64,000 bases of DNA from Allacma fusca (taxonomy: Eukaryota; Arthropoda; Collembola; Symphypleona; Sminthuridae), in assembly GCA_947179485.1 (NCBI GenBank), contig OX359248.1, positions 50,726,386 to 50,790,385 on the forward strand. Direction: 5' to 3'. Under the pieces are notes generated by a model. That model was not told the DNA's origin. It saw only the letters and a list, made by a program, of their open reading frames with translations, and searched no databases. Positions 35,591 to 48,745 of the stretch are shown here, in pieces. The first letter of the stretch is position 1, and every line of letters starts with the position of its first letter. Made by a program: the position numbers and the translations under genes.

Positions 35591-38452
35591 GTGTCTTATG
35601 AGACTTCTCCTACAATGCTGGTAACATGTCAGTAGCATGGAAATATGAATTTTTTATTAGATCCTGTGCGCTCCCAACTTTTTGATACCTTTTGCATGCT
35701 ACTTCACGTGGGGAACTGATAAGGCAAGACAGCCACTACGTGACCCAAGTGGACGTAGGCGTGGGAATATCACAAGGGAATAGATATACATATTTAATTA
35801 GCTGCACTTAAGCCCATGCAACGCACGTGTGCTGCCATATATATGTATGTATATATCCCTCCCCATCTTCCTCCCCCCCCCACAGAGTCAGTGCATGTTC
35901 TCCTCAAAGCTCTCCTTAATTTCTCGGACTTTCCAACCAACTCTTTCAAGAATAATGGAAACAATTGGGCTACTTTTTAATAAACTATGTGTCGGCTAAT
36001 GATGTGAGGAACGACGGCGTGGACAGTGTATACTGACCGTGTGTAGTATGACTGTGGGTAAAAGGGCCTTAATAAATAAGAAATAAATACTCCACGGTCA
36101 CCTGCACTCTTGTCATGTCATGAATAAAAAAGCATGTGCAGCTCAGTCTCATACTGTATCTATACGACTGTTGATATTTGTTTCAACAGGTGAGATAGGA
36201 TTACAATTGGAAATATTATAACTTGATTTTGATTTAGTATCTCTCCTGATCGTTCCAAGTTCAAGAAATGCGCACACCTTTCTTCACATGGGATACAGGA
36301 GTAGTAGCACACGACATTGTATGGCCTAGATTTGAAAAAAATTAGATTGTCGGCTATACAAGAACTAGACTTGCATTGATTACCTCCAACCCAACTTCAT
36401 CAACTTCAGATCCCATAGCATCAAGTGAATGTGACGTAGGGATGTACGTTCAATGGAACTATGAGCTAAAGCTCACGGAAACATTTTTTTACGAACCCTT
36501 ATTCCTATACAGTATACTTGGGCCAAGTCAAGACACTACTACACCAAGAAATGCAGACGAGAAAATATAATTTTTAAGTTTCTACTTGAGCTAGTTTCGT
36601 GAGCATGTATTGGTTTCTGTGGTTCCGAGGGTTAGAGGAGTGATATAGAGAGTATATGGTCATATGAAATATTTTGCAATGTTTGGCTCCGTCATGAGCC
36701 TCCCTTCACCCTCGGCTTTAGAGAGACTGTTCATCTGATCTGCCTGCCCTTGTCTCAACTCACACATTGGACTAATATTCAACTGGGGAGTGCTTACGGC
36801 AAAATATGTAGATACTCACAGATGTGTAAGTACCTACACGGACGAGGTACTAGGACGATGGCCAGGCCTTTTGCCTTCATACTTTGACAGTTGCTGTTGA
36901 CAAGAGAGCAAAACCAATAAAAAGGCAGTAGCTCTCCGTTCTTGTTCTGTTAAAAACCAGTCCGAATATATTATGCTAATGTTTTATTACGTTGAGTTCA
37001 CAATCTTGAATATTATTATTACTGAGTTCTAACACCTCCCAAAAAAGGAACAGCAGCAGAGTCTCCTCAAATATTTTTATGATGGGGATCAGACTTGGGA
37101 CTGTGTCCCGTAATGTGGCTCAATTTTCGAGATAAGAAATAGTAACTGGGGTCAAAATAAAACCGTAAATACAGGGAACTATGTCTCTCGGTGACAAAAA
37201 AAAATGAGCCGTTTCATTTTCCATAAAAGTAACCATTCAGGGGATCTATTCATGTTTATTTTACTTTTATGGGTAAACATGTTTTGGTTTTCAAGAAAAC
37301 TGCAAGTAGTGCACTTTGAGACTCCAATAAATATATGTAGAGATATTCGCGTGTGGTTTTGATTTTCGAAGCGAATCCAAGAATGCAGTTTTTCAACTTC
37401 AGCCTTCTATATATTTAATTATATATATATTTAGTATATGCGCAGAATCTGTCATAGAGTTTCTTAATTTAGACTTGAATGTTGAACAAGGTCTGGGTGT
37501 AATTTTTTTTTAATGTATTGTTTCAAGACAGTAATTAACCCAAGAAGAGAGGAACATACGAAAAACCTGAACATGTCACACTATACAGTCCTCACACTCC
37601 GCCCCTTGTCCGTATTTCCAATGCGAATATCCCTTATTGAAAGAATTGTTTAATTAGAAATTGAGCCTTTTGCTTGGACACAAGGTAAACAAAATGTCAG
37701 CCGCATTTTTGGAGCCCGAGTATATACCACATGCCAAATATTGGGATAAGATTAGATACAAATTTAAAAAAAAAATACCAACGCAATAAAATGTATTGGA
37801 TCCCTCACAAGACTTACATATCCTTAAATTACGACTTACAACACCAGCACTTACAATACCTATACTTTTGTGGACATTATCGTATAATCTGCAAGAATGA
37901 CAACCACACAAACGAAATTAGAAAGAATAAAAAAACAGAGAAGTAAAATTACCGCAAAACAAAAAAAAGCATCTACCTTTTATTTTTTGTGGTTGGATTC
38001 GTAAAAAAGCACCACATATTACAACAATTACATCAGACAATGTGGGCTGAACGTAATTTTTACGGGGTAAAAATCAAGGGCATAACTATCGCTTCTATTC
38101 TCGTCGAACGTAGATTTACTCAAGTATGAATTTACATACCTAAACTATTACTAATGTGAAATAATAAAATTTTTATTCTCTTATTTAAAAAGTTCCCATG
38201 TTGATGGGGGTGAGATAACCGTGATAACATTTTTCCTCAAAATCACCTTCTGATGTATCACCTCACCTGGGAATACAAAACCATAATAAAATACGGAAAA
38301 ACTTCAATAACCGTTGGATTAAATAACAACCATATCTTTAGTTTACGTTCGGAACACGATTATACTAAAAAAAACTAATAAAAAATTAACACAAACAATA
38401 AAGACAAAGTATAATAAAAAACACTCAAATATCATTTACAAAAAATAGTATC

Positions 38453-38489
38453 GCACACACACACGCATACACACACACACAAACACACA
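38453..38489. repeat. (CA)n microsatellite, interrupted
   Basis: CA dinucleotides with GCAT and AAA interruptions. A second short CA run lies at about 39130-39146. Confidence 0.85.
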
Positions 38490-41400
38490 AAAAGTGAATG
38501 CAACTTCAAATTTCGGGTATATAATCAATTGAGTATGAAAATACAAAAAAAAACATGGATGCCCATTGAAGCTCACTAGAAAATAATTGTACTAAATTTC
38601 AACATATATATAATAATTATTATAGATAGCTCAATATTCCACTTACATTTTCAAATTACTATTACTTCAAAAACAGGTAATTTTACCTGAAATCGCGAAA
38701 TGAGCCCATCCATTGAACCCAACGTAAATTGTATGTATAGAAGCAAAATCCATCACGTAATGGCACATTCACTCCTCAGCTATTCCTTTCTATCTTTCTC
38801 CAATGTTGACGTTGACATCATTTCGATACCGGCAGACGTCCTAGTTTTTTGATTTTGAGAACAGTACTTACTTGTTTTCACATCAAGTCAAGCCCATTGA
38901 ATTACATTGTGTGCTTAATGCTGAGAGGCATATGTAAACAAAATTATGACTCCCTACAACTTATCGGTGATTTCACAGATAGTTTAATTTCTTGGGATTC
39001 ACTTATAGCTTCCAGTTTTGAATGCACCATTAGTGACCATTTCTTGGAGGGATCATATCTCTCAAAACAAGCCCTTTTCCCTGAATAAATTCCACTTAGA
39101 CAAACGTACACACAAACACAGTCCGCCGTACACACACACACACACATGTGCTACTGCAGAAAGAGACGGGGCTGAGAGCTCTGTATACGAATAACTTACA
39201 AAAAGATAAAAATTTTCACAATTCCGTCCAAGATTTAAGAATTTTTCTCACGTAAATTAAGCACAAGGTGATATTTGACTGTTTTTACATATTTCCCAGC
39301 CTATAGGATCCCACAATTTGACATAAATATATGAGAGGGGGAGAATCAGGACAAAAGGAGCCTTCTATTATTAATGACGGAGAGGGCTGAATTGTCGCAC
39401 TGTGTCCAACAAAATTTGATTAAATTTCACTTCTGGAACTCAACAAGTGCCTAGAGGTCTCCTCAAGACTTGTTAGCGACTAAAAGCGTTAATAATTTTG
39501 GTGCTAATGTAAAATTTGCGTTGAAATGGGAACATGCTACGGAGATATGAGTGGAATGGCAATTGCTGACATGATAGTTCCAAGTGTTTAGTGTGTGCAG
39601 GTCTTTAGTGTGTGTACAGGTCTTGGTTGTGTACAGGTAGAAGAAGGAGTGAACGGAGTGAAGGAAAAAAATTATGTACATTCATGCAGTAATTCCCGTT
39701 ATGTCTCCTCTGTACAGATAGAATATACCTGTACATCAATGAAACAAGAAATGAGCGATGCAGGACAAGTTCACACACTAACTACAATATATTATATGTA
39801 CTATGGGCATTGGGGCCTGCCGTACTATTAATTTTTTCCACTACTACCTGTGTAGTGTGAGTACTTATTACTTAAACTCCATGTATATTTACTATGTTGT
39901 TCAAGTCTATCCATTTGGCTTGGACCATATAGCCATTTGTAGGTATAGGCAGAAAAAGGAGGATGTATGATGAGAAAAAGGGGGAGAGAACGGTTTGTAG
40001 AAGTGAGTCTCAATACATAGGAGTAAGAAAAGGTAAAGCTCTCGTCTCTCTGTCAGAGTACTACTCCTTTGTATCGTGTGCTCTTTCTTTCTCACTCTTT
40101 GTTATTATACTTGGCAAAAAAGGCCACGGGAGTGAATTAAACACCTTCTTAATGCTTTGAGAACAACTTTCAAACAACTAGCCCCTAAAAGTGCATTTAA
40201 CTCTTCTCTCCTGGTCGGAGACTACAGTACGCTCTATGGCTTCTTCCAAGGGATCCTCTCATTTCATTGAACATTGACTGTCATGAGTAAACAAATGTGA
40301 ACAACAGGGATTCGGATAAAGAAATCAGCATCATCTGCAAGACGTTCTCTATCTTCCGTATTGATGGTCTCAGTGTTGTGGGTAGATGGCCGCTTCGTTC
40401 AACGGTTGAATTGACGTGTGGATGGACTCACAAATATTAAAAACACAGGGAGGACTACTATGGCACTCATCACAAAAATTATTTTTTCCTTCCCACCCCT
40501 TTTTTATTGGAAGCCTTTTCTGTGCGGAGGCTTGTCCGAGCAGGACTACTGCCAGGCTTTGCAGAGACACACACTGGGTGTTCCAAAAATATACATTAAT
40601 GAGTATTTGTTTTAGTGGTGACGGTGAAATAGCGTTTAGTCATCCCACTATTCATAATTACTTCCGTGGGATTTCAGAAAATATGACAATTTACAGGGAG
40701 CTCTTTTTTCCCCATTATATACATTATTTATCTGTAGTTTTGTACACACTGTCTTTCGAATTTTCCTCACACACCACAATGAATTTGCAATAATAATTGA
40801 TGGAGAAGGAAAATTAATGAAAGTTAGTACTCATTCAGAGCAGGACAATAGTTACCTTGCTGTTTGACACCCATTCTCCATAAATATTTATTGAGGTATT
40901 TATTCTCAGCAGAGGTAGGATTTATTCAAATGTTACATTTGCTGAAAAACACTATAGGGATATTCTGTGGGAAAACGCTCGAATGCTTAATTATATGTAA
41001 TTACTTACAGTAAATGAATGGGAATTTTGAATGCCGAGCGGTCGGAATGATTACTAAATGAGCTTGGCTCTTAAAAGTGTAGGAAAACGTTTGGAATAAA
41101 ATCATTCATTCCCAGCATTATACCTAGAATATTCCTTGGGCTTATTTTTTCAGTTCATATCGAATAATTTAATAACGTTAGTTCATTAATAGTCATATTT
41201 GCAGTACGACGGTAGTTGTCAAAGACTTTGTTTATTTCTACTCCCTACAACTTGGACTGGTGTTAATAAGATCCTTTTCCCCATTGATAGATGGTGCTGT
41301 ATTACAAGCTAAAATAATTATTGCTGGTTGTCGACTCTTGTCTTTCCTTTTGTTTTATTGTTGTAGTAGTGTTTAGAATTATTAGTAGGGTAAATGGGGA

Positions 41401-43786
41401 ATTTATAGCCTGTTCCCGTTTTTTAATTTTCATAGCATGACACTTAACGTCAAAAATTCATTTTTCCCAGCAGAAGGACAGAACGTGATGTTTGAGGTAA
41501 TCTTATTGTTCGAAACAGGTGAGTTGTTGTTGTGATTGTTGAGTTCACATGGTTCTGGAATATTTTTCAGTCTGTTTTGATTTGAGTACGAGTCCTTCGG
41601 TACTTTTCCGAACAAATATCAGCTCCTTTTAACGGATGAAATAATTAAAATAATTTTCTTACAGGATGTAAATCATTCATCCTTTTATGTACTCCTTGTA
41701 ATTACCTATGGATGGTATACATATGGGTTGGATTGTAAGGAGCCTCAAATTGCTAGACTGAATAATTATTACACTAGGTTCGAATTAAGTGAAATTATAA
41801 TTTTATGCCAGGACCAATAGGAGGCAGCATAATTCTAGTATTCGAGCTTGAATTTACTACCGAGCCTCCTTTCGAGCTAGATATCAAATCTTAACCACAT
41901 GGCTTCAAAGGTTTACGCACAATATTTATTGGCAGAGTCTCATTGTTTACCATTCATTCGCATTTCATTTTGTAATGATCTAATTTTGTGGGCCTCTTTA
42001 TTTTTTCCCCTGTTATAATCCCTTGCTCTTTTTTCTTTACGTTATTTTAAGCTTCCCTGTTTTTATTAATTTGCCGTTACTGTCGATCAAGTTAGCTGTT
42101 CACAGGTAAGTTACTATAATAATGCTGTCAGGGATGTTCCATATTATTGATTAAATTTTTGTCTGCTTTGTGAATATATAAAGACTTTATGGACTTTGGT
42201 TCTCAACAAAAGAAGCCATGCAATGACTCAGTATAGGATTCTCTTGTGCATTATACCATGCTTGAGAATTCACAGGTTCTCAGGAATTTTTGTATAAATA
42301 ATTGATACATTTCAAAGCACAATTTTCAACACCAATTCATATGTTGTACGTAATTATTTATATATTTATATAGGTATAGTATTATCTCATGCACACATGC
42401 ACATTACAGCCAATTCGGTACTCATTAATGGAGTTTAATTATTACAGCCCCATAGGAAAAATGTTTGCTTGTTAACCTCACACGTTTTAGTATAAACTAA
42501 TTTTACAAATTAATCATTTATGCAGTACATAGTTGCTTGTTTCCCTCAAGAGAGGTAGTGATGGGAACATTGGGAGCTATTCTATAATTGTATAGAATTA
42601 CCGATTGCATATTCTATTACAAAATATTTTCCTCAAGTCAAATTTGACATGGGATTATTTTCTTAAGTATTAATAATAATAATTATTCCTATGGCTGGCT
42701 TTTTAAGGCAAATTTTAATATTTTAAAAACAGGGGTAAAAAGTGAGTCGTTTTGCCAATTCTCAGCAAATTATGTATCTACGTTGATGGCACTCAGAAGG
42801 ACAGGCGCTAATGCATGGGATGTAAGTATATGTAAGTGCTCCAATTTATTACGGTAAGTTTGATCAGCGTGAATAGTGCTTATGCAAGTGGAACGTCTTT
42901 TTACAAGATCTTTTGATTAGTTGGATATTGAGAATACTTTTCATGGGGATTAAACACGTTAACGACAGTGGACCCAATATCACGCTTCGTTACTACTCTA
43001 CCTATTGTTTGTGCTCACAAATCATTGATTAACTATGCTAGGATTGTAATTAGTGAGGGAGCGACTCATGGGAATCATGAGGATCTTCGCAATAATAATG
43101 ACCAATCTGAACATGAGAGATAATATTTGAGTTTATGGACTTCAGTAGCATTGTCAATTAAAAATGCTACTTAAAATGTGCAGGGATTGCAAGGTTGCAT
43201 CACATTTCGAGTCCGTGCATGGGAGAGGACTTTCATAATATGCAGACATGAATGGAGCTACTTTGTAATGATATTGTGTACGAGTTTGATGTAATTGGGC
43301 ATACTTGCCGAATAAATCTAATAAAAATTGAAGCAAATTTTAATTGTGACATAGTACAAGTCAATTTATCTAATTTATTGGACATTTTTCCTTGATAAAA
43401 GCTTTTCATACTAATTGGACTTGAGTTAATTTTAAAATACAAGAGAAGTGTATCGCCTCCAACTTCCTCGTTTCAACTTCTTCAGCTCAAGGCAGACCAA
43501 TTCCCAAACTGAAGTCACACTCCGGCTCCAAGTCTGAACTTCTCCCTTGCTTTTGGGAGAGGAAGCGGAAATTCTTTGTTGACATTCCAGATAGTGTGAC
43601 TCCTTCCCAGATTTAAACCAGTCATAACAAAATAATCATATGTAACAGTTCATTTACATTGGAACACATGTTCCAAATAGTTCTTAAATATGCAAGTGGT
43701 GTACAGTCCTCAGTCCGCTGTCTTCTCAAATATTGCAGATATAGAAGTTGTCAACAGTCTGAATTCCATGTGTGATGAACACAATT

Positions 43787-43792
<6 letters not shown>

Positions 43793-43818
<26 letters not shown>
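43793..43818. repeat. (CT)n microsatellite
   Basis: CT dinucleotide run, uninterrupted until TATCTC. Confidence 0.9.
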
Positions 43819-43822
<4 letters not shown>

Positions 43823-45713
43823 ATTCTCTTTACGTAACAAAATCCATCCCATGCGACTTGGCGACTTCCCTTGAACCTCCTGCTTCTAGATTTGTAGCTG
43901 ATTGTTATTCCATTTAAGGAGTCCCAGTCCCAGCAAAGCAGTCAACTTGATACAATTTGTATGCAAACGACACGTTTATAAAACCCTATCATAATTTAGT
44001 ATTATTTTACCAGGGGTAGATGCACTATTTTCCCAAAACTCCCAACCGTCAGCGCTGGTTAGATTACTAATCCAGACATGGTCACCCCAGCAAGTACATT
44101 TAGTTCTTCCTATTTTAGTCTTGGAAATTCGTAATGGGACTGGAATTCTAATGTCTGAAAATAAGGACGACCTCGTGTTTCCCCAGCCAGTACTATTATA
44201 TGTACTACCTATAAAAGTCAAACAAATACATACTGATAGCTCGGTCCTATGAAATCCTTTCTGAACCAGACTTGTATAGCTGTAATAATTACACCTAGGT
44301 GTGTGAGTATACCATATAGCGAAAAGATTTTGAAGCTACAGAACTAACTTGACAGGGTTTTAAAACTCGGAGTGACAAAGTTGGAAGGCTCATGCTCATA
44401 GTACATACACAAGCCGGAGTGCCGGAGTTAAACGAATTGAATCAATTTGGTACAAAGTGTTCGACAACATGAAAATTTGGTTGTTATATGTATGTATATA
44501 TAGACATGAGGATTCCTCCTGGTAATATTAGATATAGAAGTGTTCGGCTTTGGCTTCACAGACCCAAAGGCTGGGAGGGCGTTTGTGTTTACACATATTC
44601 TCTAAACAGATGATTGTGGGAGAGATGCAGGAGTAAAAAATGTGTCTCAATTTAAGCACTCTAGAGAGTATTACGGCCCAATATTGTTAATCATATAGCT
44701 ATTAAAAAGAGAGCGTATATCTTGTAGACAAGACGAAGCATTGCATATATATAAATGTATATGTAATGTCTATATAGGGATACACACAGACTTACAGAAA
44801 TGCATGAGCCGGGTACCCGCAAGGAATGAGTAGTATTGTATAAATCGTCTCGGCTCTTGAATTGGGCCTGCATGGCAATGACAACTCAAGCCAAATGTTC
44901 GACCTCTAAAAATAAGATCTACTAAGAAATTCCTGTTAACTTTATACACTGCACATGAACCCCGTCTCAGTCCGTCCTGTTGACTTGTGTCACATTCAGG
45001 CGACCAGTTAAACACGAACTGTCACTCAGCCCCTTTCAAATCCTTTCATAAGTTGTAGAGTAGTTTGTTATAAAAGTTGAAGAAAAAAAAAGTGTCAGCA
45101 CCACACTTGAAAGAAGGCCCAGATTTCCCGACAAAAATTACAATCAGCCTTAATTTTATTGTTAGTTTGTGTATAGTTAAAATTAGGCTAAATCTGGTAA
45201 CCAGCCCTTAATCATGCTCATAACTAAATCGAGTGTCGGGTTGAGGGGGGGGGATTGAATTAAAACCAGTAGTGGAACGGGCCGCCTGCAAAAATGTGGA
45301 TACTATTTGTATAGATACTTATAAGAAAAATTAAAACCAGTACTAAAAGTAGAATTAAGTCGTTGATATTATTTGGAAACATGTCTTTTGAGCACAAACC
45401 AATCAATTTAAATGGTTTAATTATCTCATGCTACTACTGTACTAGAAATTCAAGACGTCTACTCTGCTCTCGTCTGATATGGAAGACCGGCCAGGGATTT
45501 TTGTGATATAAACAAAAATAATTCTCTACGATAGTTGAGTATTGAAGTGAATCCAACAGTTTCTGTTTCCTCAGTGGAGGATTATTGTACAGACGTAACT
45601 CCTCTCGAACAATCGTTCACGTTGATCGACGCTGTGCGTGACAAGCCAAGTTTATAAAGCCTGTTTTGCATTGTCAGTTTTGTTTATTAGTGTTTATACT
45701 TTAATAGAAGAAA

Positions 45714-45861
45714 ATGCCTACGGTGTGGCCCAAGACGATCCGGTCCGGTGTGACAAGCTCTCTCTCCCAACTCATCTCATCCACTACGACGACTACTACT
45801 ACTACAACTACAACTACCTCTACAGCAACTGCTACTAATGTCAAGATACGAACGTTCCTGG
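45714..45861 (+). CDS. Alternative candidate first exon for the FGD gene (Thr-rich)
   Basis: From the ATG at 45714 an open stretch encodes 49 residues beginning MPTVWPKTIRSG, with a run of about twelve threonines. It ends at CTGG|GTACAT in phase 1, the phase required by the exon at 48746, where the joined codon would be Asp. The donor is weaker than that of the candidate at 46864-46927, and the Thr run could be a chance ACN repeat. It may be an alternative promoter exon or not coding at all. Confidence 0.25.
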
Positions 45862-46863
45862 GTACATGAACAACGACTCTTCTTCATCTCCTTATTTTTT
45901 TTTTGCACATTACTTGTACTTATCGTTCCTGCGAGTCAAAATGATGACGAGTTTGTTTAATGCGTGAACAAACTCCACTCTGGCCATTCTGCATTCACAA
46001 TGAAACTTCCCCCTGAAGAGGAAACAACACACAGTCCGTACTGTACCTTCATTAGTGAGGAAGATTCTTGTGGAGTCTAAACGATTTCTAAATTCGCTCC
46101 TCATGTAATAATTATTTTTCAAAGTAATAGATCCTCCCCTATTATTTTTACGATTTCTACCAATTATTTGAACGTGCTTTTTCATCTGACAAAAAAATGT
46201 CTTACTACCATACCGGAAAAAACTCAACTAATAAGAATAGCCTCATCGTTATATTTGTACAGTAGTCAGTGTTATGGTTACATGTTACAACGTTACAAGA
46301 GCAAGGCTCACGCCCCACAACAGAATACATTTCCCAGCCGGGTGTATGAGGAATTTGGTGTTTTCCCACCTCAAGGGCTTAATTTGGCATTGAGTACCTA
46401 TGACCAGTGTAAACACTATACTGTGGACTGATTTTTTTTTTTTTAAACCTAAAAGTGAGTGTGAGTGATACCCTGAAATAAGGGACCATCAGTCTGTCAA
46501 TAACGGAGTAAATCCAAAGAAAACTGTTTACACCAGGAGTTATTAATACGAAGGAAAGGCTTATTCTAGTTTCTATAGTGGGGAGTCTATTCCCACGTGT
46601 GTATGTATATATTTGTGGTGGTGCGGAGTCTGGTTACATTTTGTATAGTAGTGAGTGCTTGAGCAAGCATGGTAGCCTCAAGAGACTCAAAATCCCTTTT
46701 AATAAAAGCTTCACTTTCCTTGGATTTGTCATTTTTATAACCGCAGCCAATGTACTACGTCTGAGACTGATGACTGCGTGCGGCCATTCTGATTAATCAT
46801 AGACAGGAAAAATTCCTGATTTCAAATCTTAATGAGAACTTCCAATGTGCTCAATACTCGTGG

Positions 46864-46927
46864 ATGATTTCAGCGGAATACCACACGTATATGAGTACCA
46901 TGGACGCGGAACAGACTCACCTTCCAA
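46864..46927 (+). CDS. Candidate first coding exon of the FGD gene
   Basis: ATGs at 46864, 46891 and 46900 are in one frame, which gives MSTMDAEQTHLP from the second. It ends at a perfect GTAAGT donor (46928) in phase 1. The exon at 48746 needs exactly a phase-1 partner, and the joined codon becomes Asn, giving ...THLPN-ATKPLVPPKPK. An in-frame stop lies upstream at 46771, so the start is within the window. Support is phase, donor strength and position only. Confidence 0.45.
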
Positions 46928-48745
46928 GTAAGTAAAGGCATTTCATCCAGTTATAGGGTTTTGACTAACCTGAAAAAAATAAAGTTGTATGACACTTTTT
47001 TTTCCTCCCTCGAGAACATATGTAAATTATTGGCATGCTATCAAATTCCGTGTTCACAAGGGAAATCATCATGTTATTTTGATGTAGGTGGATATACAGA
47101 GGTATATATATTCGACACTTGAAATGTGCACAAGGAAACACAATAATTTGTAACGATATTAAATGCCTGCAGACTGCAAAATCAAATTAAGGAGTTCGAG
47201 TGCATGCATAATTAAATGAGACAGACTTGTTCGGCTTTAGTTAGTGACTATCTGTCTGAACGGCAAACAACTTTACGTCAAATTTGCACAACATCAGTGT
47301 AGTAGCTCTCATCAAGCTTTTCCTTTATGGTAATAAGCGGGTGAGAAAAAATTTCCCATCAAATTGCTGGTTACTGTCCCTACAATTAGTGCTAGTGCTT
47401 CTTTAAGTAACCACAATTATCATGCGGAAATGTTTTTAGAGGGCTGGTTCTTGAACCTATTTCGGTACTCTCCTGTTGTAGGTATATTCTTAAAATTGCC
47501 CTACCCTCGACCAGTCACCATCTCCCAGGGAAGTCAGCAACGTAATTTTTGTTATTGAACCTAATTTCACACTTCCCATTACTAACGTGCGAATGTATTG
47601 ATTGGGAAGACTGAAAAAACAGTGAGGGAAGGATAAATTGATTTGTTTGGAGTACAAGTGTTTATTTACATTGAGAGCTCAAGTGCGCAATATAGTTTTT
47701 GGTGAAGTCTAGCTTTACTATTAAATTTGACGTTGATATTTTCAACGAGCAATTTAATTTCGGAGGAGAGGGGGGTTTGCAAAGAAATGGATATCTTTTT
47801 AGGTCAGTTAAGTGACATGAACGGCAGTGATTTGTCAATTCAAGTCAGATGCTGGGAGTACAAGGGAAAGGTTATAGACAGGAGTCAAGTATGCTTTTTC
47901 ATGGCTTCATGCTTGGAATAACCCTTCCAGGAGGACTCTTTACAAGTTGTCTTATGTTCGCAAAAAGGGTTTTGAGTTTCGTATATTTATTTACAACTGG
48001 CTGGATTACAGTGTTTTTTAATATTTGTAGATATCCACACAGATATATATGTTCGTGTTTATAATCAGGTCACAAACCATGGTTTTATGTTATACAATTT
48101 TAAGAATCTTAAAAACTAGGTATTTAAATTTATTGACGATTCCTTGCAGTCTTATAGGAAAAGTTAGGATTCTATATAGCGGGGATACTTGGAGAGCTCC
48201 ACTGTGTCTTGTGGTTGGGATTATGTATAGCGACCTTATATTTGGTTTTGGAATGGGAGCTATACAGTAGCATTTGGGAAGTATCTTGTATCCTCCACGT
48301 GGAATTGTAAAGGTCTCGCCAATTAAATATGCATTGTCTCATCTTGTAAATATTATTATAGACAGACATATGGGTGTCTCAGTTGTTTATATATGGTCAT
48401 GAGGAGTACAGTACACTGGACTGGAACTTAGGTTGGGTGAGCACCGACACTAATAGGGACTGCCTTCCTAGTAGTAGCAGTTTATCTTGTTAGAGAAATA
48501 TGGTTGAGGTACATAATATTAGATTAGGGTGAAAATGGGAAGCTGAGGTATACCCACAATATAAGGAGTCGTGTGATATGGAGCTGTACAAACTCTAGGT
48601 TATGTTTACGCTTGCCTTTAATGTCACGTCTAATTTTAGTTCCCCTATTTCGCCATTTGCGAAATTCCTTGTTAGAGTTTTATCGTCGTGTCGTAACTCA
48701 TAAATCCTAATTTTTCCCTGACTTTCTTCTCTTTTTTTTTACCAG

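Larger units (their letters stand above)
32931..46863. other. Gene-poor interval of about 14 kb between divergent genes
   Basis: No reading frame here has recognisable protein character. It carries microsatellites (listed separately), short TA and CA runs and a C-run near 35872. It must contain the promoters of the scaffold-like gene (minus) and probably of the FGD gene (plus). The size and emptiness suggest regulatory DNA or unseen non-coding exons, but I cannot place any element. Confidence 0.45.
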
